Below, one piece after another: positions 41,884-50,993 of a stretch of 64,000 nt of DNA. How positions within the stretch are numbered: position 1 is the stretch's first letter; each line of letters opens with the position of its first letter. The notes beneath the pieces were generated by a model. It saw nothing but the letters and a program-made list of their open reading frames with translations, was not told the DNA's origin and made no database searches. Source of the DNA: CAYWMD01 sp964458575 (GTDB lineage Bacteria; Verrucomicrobiota; Verrucomicrobiia; Limisphaerales; JADLHS01); contig CAYWMD010000009.1 of NCBI GenBank assembly GCA_964458575.1, positions 62,001 to 126,000 of the forward strand, written 5' to 3'. Both the position numbers and the translations under genes were made by a program.

Positions 41884-42043
41884 GGACGCGGGTGGAACGC
41901 GTCCTTCCCCGGACATCGCAGCGCGATGTCCCTACCCGAGAGGCGGCATCTTGTCACCTGGAAGCATAGTGTAAACTGGAGTCATATCCGATTTCCGGTA
42001 TTTCTTGCTGCCACAGCCCTTTCCGCCGGGCTGGAAGCCCGGC
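41884..42043. repeat. Three perfect hairpins between two glycan genes
   Basis: GGACGCG-7nt-CGCGTCC (41884-41904), GGACATCGC-agc-GCGATGTCC (41911-41931) and GCCGGGCT-gga-AGCCCGGC (42025-42043), all in the 250-bp spacer. They are REP-like and not followed by T-runs, so they are not typical intrinsic terminators. Confidence 0.85.
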
Positions 42044-42068
42044 TCTACGGCAGCCAGGATGGCTACCG

Positions 42069-43124
42069 CTACGGTTTGGGCTGCGACATTTCGTCCAACT
42101 GCTTGGATATGATTCCCAACACGCGCACGGATTCGCGCCCCTCCGCCGCGATCACCGGCGGCTCAGAACCATTGAGGATACTGTCGGCAAAGCCCTCGAT
42201 TATGAAGTCATGGGTGGAACGCAGCGACTTGGTGGCATAACGCCCGCCCGCCTTGATGAGGCTGCCAATGAGGTCCTTACACTCCTGCAGGACGGACATG
42301 CCGATTGTAGCTGGTTTGAGCTTATCGCGGCGATAGACCACCAGACTCATCGCCTCCAAGTCCACAAGCAGGATGGCTTTCTCGCCGATGATTTCCACGC
42401 GTGCCATCCATTGGTTGGAAGCGTAGGAAAGCGTTGTGGAACTGACCGCCTTCTCGCCCGCGAGCACGATCCGGTAATCCTCGAAACGCGACCACGGATA
42501 ATTGAGGAGTTTCTTCGCGTGAACGCTGACCTCGCTGATCGGATTGATAAAGGCCAGCGTCATATAGACGATATGCGGTCCCGTCTCGCCGATCACGCCG
42601 CCGGGCAGTTTGTGGGCCCAATGATCCGGCTTGGAAGTGATGTAATCGGTGGGGGTGGAAAGAAAAATGTTCATGCCGCGGAACTCGCCGATGACGCCTT
42701 CGCGGACGAGCTTCCGCGCTTCGATGAACGGATAATAGAAGAGATCGCTATGGGCCAGGCAGACTTTGACGTTACTGGCTGTGGCGGCGGCGATAATCGC
42801 ATCGCACTCTTCGACGGACATGGCCATCGGTTTCTCGATCAAGAGATTGGCGCCGCTCTGCGCGGCCTGGATGGCGATGGGGGCGTGGGTTTTGGGCGGG
42901 GTGCAGATGTCCACGATGTCCGGTTTTTCCTTGGCCAGCATCTCCGCGATGTTGCCGTAGGCGGCGGGGATGCCGTGCGCGGCGGCGACTTTCTGGGCGG
43001 ACTCCAGATTCACGTCGCAGACGGCGGCAAGGTGCACCTTGCCGCTGTGTCTTTGGAAGGCGGGGATGTGTTTAAGTTTGGCGATCAATCCTGAACCGAT
43101 AATGACTGCTTGCAGTTTTTTCAT
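42069..43124 (-). CDS. Gfo/Idh/MocA-family NAD(P)-dependent oxidoreductase
   Basis: 351 residues from ATG 43124; upstream in-frame codons do not fit the family. The N-terminal Rossmann fold VIIGSGLIAKLKHIPAF and the EKP motif in LLIEKPMAMS (catalytic Lys) are diagnostic. The C-terminal beta-sheet domain follows (GGVIGETGPHIVYMTLAF). It probably oxidises or dehydrates a nucleotide sugar (UDP-GlcNAc 3-dehydrogenase and relatives are in this family) to supply the polysaccharide. 80 bp separates it from the glycosyltransferase upstream. Confidence 0.85.
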   Translation of the reverse strand: MKKLQAVIIGSGLIAKLKHIPAFQRHSGKVHLAAVCDVNLESAQKVAAAHGIPAAYGNIAEMLAKEKPDIVDICTPPKTHAPIAIQAAQSGANLLIEKPMAMSVEECDAIIAAATASNVKVCLAHSDLFYYPFIEARKLVREGVIGEFRGMNIFLSTPTDYITSKPDHWAHKLPGGVIGETGPHIVYMTLAFINPISEVSVHAKKLLNYPWSRFEDYRIVLAGEKAVSSTTLSYASNQWMARVEIIGEKAILLVDLEAMSLVVYRRDKLKPATIGMSVLQECKDLIGSLIKAGGRYATKSLRSTHDFIIEGFADSILNGSEPPVIAAEGRESVRVLGIISKQLDEMSQPKP

Positions 43125-43204
43125 TGTGGTTTGGCTTCTGATTATCTCCCGATCATTTGTTAACGGAAGCGCGGTGAAATAATGACGCGAGCAAGTGCGG
43201 ATGA

Positions 43205-44362
43205 CTAACGCGTTGTTACACAGGGCGGTTTCGGGCCGCCACCCAAAACCCAATCGTAAACGTCTTTGATTTCCAAAGCGACTCGCTCGCAGGAAAAGCG
43301 TACCTCGACGAGCTCGCGGCCTCGTTTGCCCATGGCTTGGCGTTCGGCATCGGTGGCACCTGTAGCTTCAACGAGCGTCCGAGCCAGCGGTTCCACGCCC
43401 ACGTCAATCCACCAGCCACAGTTGTTGGAGACCAAGCACTCCCAAGGAGCGGCCTTGGTTGCGATTACGGGAATGCCACAACTCAGGGCTTCGGGAACCA
43501 CCTTTCCAAAGTTCTCCGTGAAAGACGGCAACACCAGAACATCGGCGCTCCGGTACAGCTCCCATTTGGTGTCACCCTCTACCGGCCCTGGAAAGCGAAA
43601 AGTTCGTTGCAACTTGAGCGCGTTGATTTCCGCCTGAAGTTCCGCCTGGTGGCCGGAGTGGTCGGGGCCTGCGATGACGCACTCCCATCCTGGCGGCCTC
43701 ACTTGGGCCCAAGCCCGCACGAGATTCATCAGGCCTTTGACCGGATAAATGCGGCCGAGAAAAAGCACCTTGTGAGTTGCGTCGCCGTTGCGGGGTTCCT
43801 GCCACGCGGGAACTTCAACGCCGTCCGGAATGACGGCAATGGGCTGCTTCGCTCCGGCCGCTCGGATGGCTTCTGCCTCAAGCGGAGCCGTTGCGATGAA
43901 CGCTTGCGGACGTTGCAGGTCGCGCCGCTGGTAAAGCCACCAGGCAGGGATTTTCTTCCAACGCTTGTGCCTCAAAGACCAGGAACTCAACATGCCATGA
44001 ATTGTCCAGACCAGCGGGATGCCCAATTCATTGGCCACACGCGCGGTCAAATGGTTCATCGGCGTCCACAATCCGTGATTGTGAATGAGGTCAATCTTCT
44101 TCGTGCGGCAATGTTGCCTGAGCCTCCGCGTAAATCCGATTGGCAAGGCAAGCCGGAGTCTCCGGAAACAGAGCGCAGGCACGACCGTAACGTCCACCAA
44201 CTCGGGTCGAGGACGATGGTCCGGTCCTTCGGCACCGGATTGCACGGTCATCACGCTAACGCCCAGTCCGTGGCGCGCCAGGGACTCGCTTTGCTGGCAG
44301 ACGGCCATCATCGGTCCGCCACGGGCTTTCTCCAGGCTGTAGATGGACAACAAGACGTTCAT
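43205..44362 (-). CDS. GT4-family glycosyltransferase
   Basis: 385 residues, GT-B fold. N-terminal GGPMMAVCQQSESLARHG, the acceptor-domain HNHGLW, the hinge VLFLGRIYPVKGL, and the C-terminal donor-binding E-x7-E (PSFTENFGKVVPEALSCGIPV). Cytoplasmic side of the membrane; adds one sugar to the repeat unit, sugar unknown. It follows the next glycosyltransferase in a tightly packed run. Confidence 0.87.
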   Translation of the reverse strand: MNVLLSIYSLEKARGGPMMAVCQQSESLARHGLGVSVMTVQSGAEGPDHRPRPELVDVTVVPALCFRRLRLALPIGFTRRLRQHCRTKKIDLIHNHGLWTPMNHLTARVANELGIPLVWTIHGMLSSWSLRHKRWKKIPAWWLYQRRDLQRPQAFIATAPLEAEAIRAAGAKQPIAVIPDGVEVPAWQEPRNGDATHKVLFLGRIYPVKGLMNLVRAWAQVRPPGWECVIAGPDHSGHQAELQAEINALKLQRTFRFPGPVEGDTKWELYRSADVLVLPSFTENFGKVVPEALSCGIPVIATKAAPWECLVSNNCGWWIDVGVEPLARTLVEATGATDAERQAMGKRGRELVEVRFSCERVALEIKDVYDWVLGGGPKPPCVTTR

Positions 44363-44429
44363 TCAGCAGCCGAAAGGACGCGCTGTTCGCACCGAGATTC
44401 TAAAGTTCGACGTCCCATTCGCCGAGGAG

Positions 44430-45503
44430 CTAGCCGCCCAAAAAATCACGCAAGAGCGGCAGGAATCGGTCGCGAAAGCAACCGTAACGGAAATGACTTC
44501 TCCATCGTTCGTGTGCCCGCCGGCCCAGTTCCGTTGCGCGATCAGGATTCTTCAACAGGTAGATGAGGCGGTCCGCCAATTCATCCGGTTTGTCCAGGTT
44601 AACATTGTAACCGGTGACTCCATCCAGGTTGATTTCTGGTGCCGCATCGTGAACCGACGCCACGACCGGCAAGCCATGCCGCATCGCTTCGATATACACC
44701 AGACCGAATCCCTCCCCCCGGCTGGGCATGGCAAACACGGTTGTGTTGCTCCAGATCGTCTCCAATTGGTCTTCCGGGACGAAACCCTTGAAGATGATTC
44801 TCGATGCAGCGGGCGACTGGGCAACCTTCTCCTCGATAAGCGAGCGGCCCGATCCCCCGCCAACGAAAACCAACCGTGCATCCGGGACACACGAAACCAC
44901 CTTCGGCCAGCACTCGATCAACTCGCGATGACCTTTGTAACCGCCATCGGGGTCGAAGCGGCCGATGAGCGTCACCGTGGGTGGGCCGGAGGCCACAGGT
45001 GCGATGAGTGGCGGCTCATCTTCTTCAGTGGCGAGCCAGCAGACTTTGGCACGTGAAAAACCACCATGCAGTGTTTCTGCCCGGTCACGCGTGTAGGCGC
45101 TGTTGGACAGCAACATAGCAGCGCGCCGGGACCAGGCGATTCGATCAACGCGCGCGCGTTCCCAAACTTCAACACCGTGGATCCAAGCCAGGAACGGGCG
45201 GTGTAGCCCAGGGCAGCGACAGTGGGCCCGGGCCATCCCAAGGAAATCGTAGATAAAACGCGAACAGGTGAAAGCAGCCTTGTGTGATCCAAAAGCAAAT
45301 CGCCACCGGGATCGGGCAGCATATTTGAAGTGAATTCCTGAACTGTGAGAAGTGTCCGTATCATTAAGTACCACTCCACAGGCTGACACCTTTCCTGCGC
45401 GGACCTCTTCGTCCAACACCTTTGACATCAACCGGGCGACCCGGCAGATCCCTCCGTTACCGGCCGAGAGCGATTCAAACCCCAGGAAGAGCTTGGGCTT
45501 CAT
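44430..45503 (-). CDS. GT4-family glycosyltransferase
   Basis: 357 residues from ATG 45503, chosen since KPKLFLGFESLSAGNGGICR is the family-like N-terminus; it overlaps the polymerase-like gene by 29 bp. GT-B motifs: HGVEVWER, SNSAYTRDRAE, TVTLIGRFDPDGGYKGH, PSRGEGFGLVYIEAMRHGLPVVAS (E-x7-E). Acts in sequential glycan assembly; donor and acceptor cannot be assigned. Confidence 0.87.
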   Translation of the reverse strand: MKPKLFLGFESLSAGNGGICRVARLMSKVLDEEVRAGKVSACGVVLNDTDTSHSSGIHFKYAARSRWRFAFGSHKAAFTCSRFIYDFLGMARAHCRCPGLHRPFLAWIHGVEVWERARVDRIAWSRRAAMLLSNSAYTRDRAETLHGGFSRAKVCWLATEEDEPPLIAPVASGPPTVTLIGRFDPDGGYKGHRELIECWPKVVSCVPDARLVFVGGGSGRSLIEEKVAQSPAASRIIFKGFVPEDQLETIWSNTTVFAMPSRGEGFGLVYIEAMRHGLPVVASVHDAAPEINLDGVTGYNVNLDKPDELADRLIYLLKNPDRATELGRRAHERWRSHFRYGCFRDRFLPLLRDFLGG

Positions 45504-46992
45504 TCTTAGTGGCGTTGCGAACGCGAGGTGGACGCCGGGACACCCTCGGGCGGGGCTGCCAAATACGAAGCAGGTACAAGTAAAGAAAAGTGAAGACGGC
45601 GGGGCCGACGATTTCCGTGTGAAACCATCCGTCAACTCTGGTGCCAGCGCGAATCCACAACATAGCGATCGGCAGAATCCAGAAATCCCCCGCTGCCAAG
45701 ACGGTAGTGATGCGAGTGGTAAGAATGGCGAACAGCCACCCCACGGCAGCGGACATCAGAATGAGGTACGGCCAACCCCCGTTCCAGTAAGCCTCGGCGA
45801 AAAGCCCCATCCCAAAGGTGGCGCCGACGTTGCCGGTTAATCTTGTATAAAAGTCCCTCCCGGATTCAATTGGCGGCTTGCCAGGCCAGAGCAGGCGCGG
45901 GATCCACGCGATCAACGCAAGTTTGAAACTTTCGCCTGGCCGCCCCTCATCGTATTCCCGTATGGCGAAGGTTTGCGTGTTTGCGTAATTCAGCCGGGTC
46001 AGCCAACCGTATTTGGAGTCTTCGAGCTGTGTTGCTTGGTCTTTGCGAACGTAAGCATGCAGAAACCCCATGCGATCCATAACTGTTCCCGCGTTCGATT
46101 CAGACAAACTAGTTCGTCCAAACCGCACATACGACACGCTGCTAAGGTAAACAACTACAAGAAGTGCCGTGGCGAACACCGCTGCGCGAAGACTGGGGCG
46201 GGCCAGCAAGTAGCCGAAAGAGCAGGGAAGGAAAGCCAGGACCACAGCCAGCTTGGAGAACATCAATAAGGAAGTCCCGAGTTCGAAGCCGGCCATAATT
46301 GCCCACAACAACCACCAAATGCCGCCCCGCCTGATCGCGAGAAACGTGAGTAAGACCAACCCTGCCATGACGAAGTTGCCGAGCCAGTTCAACACGCCAT
46401 GAGGAGTGAACGAAACATAGCCAAATTCGGAGAGCAGCCCGACCATCCGACAAGGGAGCCCCACGGCGTAGCAGCCAATCATGGTTGCGACCTCGGAATC
46501 GGTACGGCGCCGCGTTGAGCAAGAAGCTCGAAGCGCCGAACCGCGCGCTGTGACTAACCATGTCCAGAACAACGTACCCAAGCCCACCCCATTCAGCAAT
46601 GTGGCGCGTGTGAGGTCCTTCCACGTTACTGGCCAGACCGCCTCGCAATACGAGACAGTATGCTGATCGCCAACAAAATAGATCATTGGCCCGAGGCCGA
46701 AGTAGGCGCCCGATGCCAACAAGAACCACGGAAGAGGAGACCAGATCAATATCCAATCCTGTCGAACTATTCGGAATGCCATTTCCCCGCAGCCCCAAGC
46801 CAAGAACACGAGCAATCCCGCGCTGGCCGCCTTGACGGGGAGTTGTTGCATGAAGGGCAAAAGCAGAGCGGCTGAACAGGCGCCGATGAGCAGTGCCCGT
46901 ATTGCCACCCCAAGCACCAAGCTTGTCGCAAGTTGACCCTTCATCGCCGAGGGCTTTCCTTTCCACCTGCCTACTCCTCGCAACCTATTCAT
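45475..46992 (-). CDS. Polytopic O-antigen-polymerase-like membrane protein
   Basis: 505 residues from ATG 46992, which overlaps the upstream stop (ATGA). About ten hydrophobic segments (ALLIGACSAALLLPF, WFLLASGAYFGLGPMIYF, FVMAGLVLLTFLAIRR, LLMFSKLAVVLAFLPCSF, AAVFATALLVVVYLSSV, YLILMSAAVGWLFAI) with a large periplasmic-type loop (LEDSKYGWLTRLNYANTQTF, IPRLLWPGKPPIESGRDFYT). This fits the Wzy/O-antigen ligase-like class of glycan polymerases, whose sequences are poorly conserved. It probably polymerises the repeat unit built by the neighbouring glycosyltransferases. Confidence 0.7.
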   Translation of the reverse strand: MNRLRGVGRWKGKPSAMKGQLATSLVLGVAIRALLIGACSAALLLPFMQQLPVKAASAGLLVFLAWGCGEMAFRIVRQDWILIWSPLPWFLLASGAYFGLGPMIYFVGDQHTVSYCEAVWPVTWKDLTRATLLNGVGLGTLFWTWLVTARGSALRASCSTRRRTDSEVATMIGCYAVGLPCRMVGLLSEFGYVSFTPHGVLNWLGNFVMAGLVLLTFLAIRRGGIWWLLWAIMAGFELGTSLLMFSKLAVVLAFLPCSFGYLLARPSLRAAVFATALLVVVYLSSVSYVRFGRTSLSESNAGTVMDRMGFLHAYVRKDQATQLEDSKYGWLTRLNYANTQTFAIREYDEGRPGESFKLALIAWIPRLLWPGKPPIESGRDFYTRLTGNVGATFGMGLFAEAYWNGGWPYLILMSAAVGWLFAILTTRITTVLAAGDFWILPIAMLWIRAGTRVDGWFHTEIVGPAVFTFLYLYLLRIWQPRPRVSRRPPRVRNATKNEAQALPGV

Positions 46993-49460
46993 TTTGCAAT
47001 CCTCGCGAGTTGTTTGGCTTTCGCAACTGCGCCGAGAAAACTTTGCGCGGCGGCCAAAGCGGACTGGGATTTGGCCAGTTCGCGCCCGCGAGCGCCCATC
47101 TCGCGCCGCCTTTCCGGATTTCGGTGCAGGACCTTGATGGCCTCCGCCAGTGCTGCGGTGTCCCCGCACGGATAGAGAATTCCGGACTCACCGTCCCGGA
47201 AAACATCGTTGATGCCGTAACACCCGCAACGGTCACTGAGAATGACCGGCAATCCCAGACTTTGCGCCTCGGTGACGGCCAACGGGTGGGCGTCGCGCTC
47301 CGACGGCATCGCCAGCACATCACAGGCCGCCAGCAACCGGGGAATGGCGGTTTGATTGATGAATCCGGCGAAGCGGGCGTGACGGCTGTGACGACTTCGC
47401 AACTGGTTCTCCAACTCGCCGCTGCCGATAAAGAGAATCCTCAGGTTGTCCAGGCCACAGACCTCGGCCGCTGAGATCAAGTCCTGAGGACGCTTGTGAG
47501 GCGCCATTTTACTGCAAAAGGTCACCACAAAATCGTCAGGTTGCAATCCGTATTGGGCGCGCAACTGGAGGCGCTCCTGTTCGCCGAAGCCTTCGACTGC
47601 CCGTTCAAAGCGGGCCAGGTCAACGGGAATCGGGCAGAAAGAAATGCGGTCGGCGGGAGCGCCGTACATCCGCAGATAATCCGCATTGTGATCACCGGCA
47701 GCCAGGAATACGGTCACTTTTCTAAAGAAGCGTGCGACGACGACGCGCTTCAAAGCGCGCCAGACCGCAGACTTCCGCCGCTCGTGGATCGCATTCGAGT
47801 CACTGTGATAAAGCAGTGGCAGCCCGGAGCGGCGGCACAAGGAAGCCACACGCCAATGATTGAGGTGGATGTAGCCTGCCACATAGACGGCCTCCCAGCC
47901 ACCGCTGAGCGCCCGCGCGAGCCCTCGATTTAGACCCTTCCAACTACAATCCAAATCGTTCCGCGTCGGCCAGGCCCGCGGCAAAAACTCGCTCTCGTAG
48001 CCTTCAAGCAAATCCACGTCCCATTTCACTTCGCGGCCGAAATCGGGGTCAACTGCGGACTCCAAGCCATGGCGGCTATAATAAAACACCTTTAGGCGGG
48101 TGTCTCCCAGCGCCGCGACCTCCTTCCACAAGGGACTGAAATGTTGGATGGGATGAGATTGGAAAATCGCGATTGCTGGCGCAGGTTCCGTTGACGCGAG
48201 AGGTGATACTTGGTGGTGACTGGTGGCGTGTAGCCGGTTACCGAAATGGACAGGTCTTGGAGCGACTCCTTGCGCAGTCGCCGCAAGTCGCCGGGCTTTG
48301 GCAGCCGCTTTCAGAAGCGTACGGGCGGTTGCGCTCGCGGACTGGGATTTGGCCAGTTCGCGCCCGCGAGCGCCCATCTCGCGCCGCCTTTCCGGATTTC
48401 GGTGCAGGACCTTGATGGCCTCCGCCAGTGCTGCGGTGTCCCCGCACGGATAGAGAATTCCGGACTCACCGTCCCGGAAAACATCGTTGATGCCGTAACA
48501 CCCGCAACGGTCACTGAGAATGACCGGCAATCCCAGACTTTGCGCCTCGGTGACGGCCAACGGGTGGGCGTCGCGCTCCGACGGCATCGCCAGCACATCA
48601 CAGGCCGCCAGCAACCGGGGAATGGCGGTTTGATTGATGAATCCGGCGAAGCGGGCGTGACGGCTGTGACGACTTCGCAACTGGTTCTCCAACTCGCCGC
48701 TGCCGATAAAGAGAATCCTCAGGTTGTCCAGGCCACAGACCTCGGCCGCTGAGATCAAGTCCTGAGGACGCTTGTGAGGCGCCATTTTACTGCAAAAGGT
48801 CACCACAAAATCGTCAGGTTGCAATCCGTATTGGGCGCGCAACTGGAGGCGCTCCTGTTCGCCGAAGCCTTCGACTGCCCGTTCAAAGCGGGCCAGGTCA
48901 ACGGGAATCGGGCAGAAAGAAATGCGGTCGGCGGGAGCGCCGTACATCCGCAGATAATCCGCATTGTGATCACCGGCAGCCAGGAATACGGTCACTTTTC
49001 TAAAGAAGCGTGCGACGACGACGCGCTTCAAAGCGCGCCAGACCGCAGACTTCCGCCGCTCGTGGATCGCATTCGAGTCACTGTGATAAAGCAGTGGCAG
49101 CCCGGAGCGGCGGCACAAGGAAGCCACACGCCAATGATTGAGGTGGATGTAGCCTGCCACATAGACGGCCTCCCAGCCACCGCTGAGCGCCCGCGCGAGC
49201 CCTCGATTTAGACCCTTCCAACTACAATCCAAATCGTTCCGCGTCGGCCAGGCCCGCGGCAAAAACTCGCTCTCGTAGCCTTCAAGCAAATCCACGTCCC
49301 ATTTCACTTCGCGGCCGAAATCGGGGTCAACTGCGGACTCCAAGCCATGGCGGCTATAATAAAACACCTTTAGGCGGGTGTCTCCCAGCGCCGCGACCTC
49401 CTTCCACAAGGGACTGAAATGCTGGATGGGATGGGATTGGAAAATCGCGATTGCTGGCAT
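46989..49460 (-). CDS. Tandem-duplicated (two-copy) GT4 glycosyltransferase fusion
   Basis: 823 residues from ATG 49460, 7 bp after the deacetylase gene. It consists of two GT-B enzymes in series. Each starts PAIAIFQSHPIQHFSPLWKE and ends with SERDAHPLAVTEAQSLGLPV, MGARGRELAKSQSA; the shared about 373 residues are identical. The copies diverge only in the tails: SATARTLLKAAAKARRLAAT plus a linker in copy 1, LAAAQSFLGAVAKAKQLARI in copy 2. The DNA repeat is 1122 bp. No stop separates the copies, so one double enzyme would be made, unless this is an assembly error or a former pair of tandem genes joined by recombination. The reaction is sugar transfer to a lipid-linked glycan; the sugar is unknown. 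Confidence 0.8.
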   Translation of the reverse strand: MPAIAIFQSHPIQHFSPLWKEVAALGDTRLKVFYYSRHGLESAVDPDFGREVKWDVDLLEGYESEFLPRAWPTRNDLDCSWKGLNRGLARALSGGWEAVYVAGYIHLNHWRVASLCRRSGLPLLYHSDSNAIHERRKSAVWRALKRVVVARFFRKVTVFLAAGDHNADYLRMYGAPADRISFCPIPVDLARFERAVEGFGEQERLQLRAQYGLQPDDFVVTFCSKMAPHKRPQDLISAAEVCGLDNLRILFIGSGELENQLRSRHSRHARFAGFINQTAIPRLLAACDVLAMPSERDAHPLAVTEAQSLGLPVILSDRCGCYGINDVFRDGESGILYPCGDTAALAEAIKVLHRNPERRREMGARGRELAKSQSASATARTLLKAAAKARRLAATAQGVAPRPVHFGNRLHATSHHQVSPLASTEPAPAIAIFQSHPIQHFSPLWKEVAALGDTRLKVFYYSRHGLESAVDPDFGREVKWDVDLLEGYESEFLPRAWPTRNDLDCSWKGLNRGLARALSGGWEAVYVAGYIHLNHWRVASLCRRSGLPLLYHSDSNAIHERRKSAVWRALKRVVVARFFRKVTVFLAAGDHNADYLRMYGAPADRISFCPIPVDLARFERAVEGFGEQERLQLRAQYGLQPDDFVVTFCSKMAPHKRPQDLISAAEVCGLDNLRILFIGSGELENQLRSRHSRHARFAGFINQTAIPRLLAACDVLAMPSERDAHPLAVTEAQSLGLPVILSDRCGCYGINDVFRDGESGILYPCGDTAALAEAIKVLHRNPERRREMGARGRELAKSQSALAAAQSFLGAVAKAKQLARIAK
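47059..48180. repeat. 1122-bp direct repeat, distal copy
   Basis: It matches 48337-49458 (offset 1278 bp, a multiple of three). The only differences I see are at 48144/49422 and 48156/49434; both are synonymous. Confidence 0.9.
48337..49458. repeat. 1122-bp direct repeat, proximal copy
   Basis: See the partner at 47059-48180. The 156 bp between the copies encode the diverged tail and linker. Confidence 0.9.
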
Positions 49461-49467
49461 GGGGACT

Positions 49468-50217
49468 TTACAATTCTGCGTAGCTGATGAAGCTAACTTC
49501 AAACGGCAACTCCCGCCACCAATCCGTGTGAAGTAATCGGGTTTCAGGTTCGTAGCTTGGCCAACCCGGGTGAACCATCAACTCGACCGACCGATAACTT
49601 CTTGGAATAGTCGAGCCTCTTTCGACGAACGTTTTAAGCGAAGTGAAAGCGTCGGTCGTGACCGTACGATAGCAATGCCGCATGGCCACATTCCACAGTG
49701 ACTTTAGCAAGCGTCGCGACGCAGGTACCGAGCGGGGCAACGGGTAAAGATTCAAGGTGAGCCGGACCTTACGAATACCGAATCGCTTCTGGACAGCTTT
49801 TAGTACCCGGAAAATCCCAGGAGTCGTATGCATGTGATGGTGGCTGTCGAGATGGGAAATGCTAATGCCGAGCTCTTTCAACCTCTCGATCTGCGCACAA
49901 AACTCCTGAAAGATACCTTCCCGAAGGCTGGCCGTGAAACAGGTTTCCCGCGCGGCGTTCCCCCGGAAAGCACCGGCCTCATCGAGAATCGGCTGCAAGT
50001 CGTGATGCCGCGAAAGGGGACGGAATTCCGACAAGTTCAGATGCGCGCCAAAGGAGCACTGCGGCAATTCCTTCAACCACCGCGCGGCATGATCAGCGCC
50101 CGGTCCGTTGGCCAGCACGGTCGCCGACGTCACACGACCTTTTCGCATCAACTCGAAGATCGAGTCATTGACCTGCTCGCTGTATCCCAAGTCATCCGCG
50201 TTGACTATAACTTTCAT
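49468..50217 (-). CDS. ChbG/HpnK (YdjC)-family carbohydrate deacetylase
   Basis: 249 residues. The N-terminus VIVNADDLGYS carries the metal Asp pair (D8, D9), followed by FGAHLNLSE and SHLDSHHHMHTTPGIF with the metal His residues, and the end ELMVHPGWP typical for this family. It removes an acetyl group from an N-acetylated sugar, as ChbG and HpnK do. In the cluster it could act on a lipid-linked intermediate. It is followed 7 bp later by the duplicated glycosyltransferase. Confidence 0.87.
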   Translation of the reverse strand: MKVIVNADDLGYSEQVNDSIFELMRKGRVTSATVLANGPGADHAARWLKELPQCSFGAHLNLSEFRPLSRHHDLQPILDEAGAFRGNAARETCFTASLREGIFQEFCAQIERLKELGISISHLDSHHHMHTTPGIFRVLKAVQKRFGIRKVRLTLNLYPLPRSVPASRRLLKSLWNVAMRHCYRTVTTDAFTSLKTFVERGSTIPRSYRSVELMVHPGWPSYEPETRLLHTDWWRELPFEVSFISYAEL

Positions 50218-50264
50218 GGGTCAGACTGCGCTCGTTAACTCGTTATAAGCAGGAGCAGCCTTGT

Positions 50265-50993
50265 TCATGTCCGCACTGCGGTGATGAGGAACACGCGTGT
50301 GAACACCCCCGAGCCAGGGCTGCCCGTCTCGATCAGATTCCATGAGATCAATACGACACGGAGGAGTTTCCAAAGCAACCAACGGATGGGGGAGAAGATT
50401 CCTGCCCTAAGCACCGGCCCGGCTTCGCGCGCTTCCACCGATTCGTAGCCAGACATTTCCAGCAGCCGGGTAAGGAGCTTGGGAGTGAAACAAACTTCGT
50501 GAGTAAAATCTCCGTAGCGAATACAGGCAGCCCACGGACTTTCCGCGTTCGGTGTTTGCAGGATTATTCGCGCCCCCGGATGCAACGCGTCACGGCACGC
50601 GGCCAAAAAACTCAGTACCTCGTCTTTTTGAAAGTGCTCGATGAGGTCCAATCCAACAATCAGGTCAAATTTCTGGTTCGAGGACTTGAGGTAGTCGAAC
50701 ACGCTTCCTTGCACGACCCTCGGGACCACTTGCCGAGCGAGATCCACCTGTTCAGCGCTCAAATCAACCCCATGCAGGTTTTCATAACCGCAGGCTTTGA
50801 AATGCTTCAGCAGGTTGCCAGGACCACAGCCCACTTCCAGAATCGTTGCCTGCCTGTCGGCGGGAAGCCAGCCACGGAAATACGTGTGGTAGGCTTCGGA
50901 CCACCTGTCTCCCCTTGCCAGCGACTTGTCCGCCCCCCGTTTCTGAAAACCGGAGACGTATTGGTTATAGATGTAATTTCGATAGTTGCTCAT
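50265..50993 (-). CDS. Class I SAM-dependent methyltransferase
   Basis: 242 residues. SAM-binding motif ILEVGCGPGNLLKHF, acidic loop HGVDLSAEQVDLAR, VGLDLIEHF and ILQTPNAESPW match Methyltransf_23-type enzymes found in glycan clusters. A hydrophobic C-terminal segment (WLLWKLLRVVLISW) may bind the membrane. It probably methylates a sugar, perhaps as a chain terminator. It overlaps the CgeB-like gene by 29 bp. Confidence 0.85.
   Translation of the reverse strand: MSNYRNYIYNQYVSGFQKRGADKSLARGDRWSEAYHTYFRGWLPADRQATILEVGCGPGNLLKHFKACGYENLHGVDLSAEQVDLARQVVPRVVQGSVFDYLKSSNQKFDLIVGLDLIEHFQKDEVLSFLAACRDALHPGARIILQTPNAESPWAACIRYGDFTHEVCFTPKLLTRLLEMSGYESVEAREAGPVLRAGIFSPIRWLLWKLLRVVLISWNLIETGSPGSGVFTRVFLITAVRT

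Noticed and set aside
41884..42043. Hairpins considered as intrinsic terminators.
   Set aside because: None is followed by a T-run on either strand, and the genes on both sides are co-oriented.
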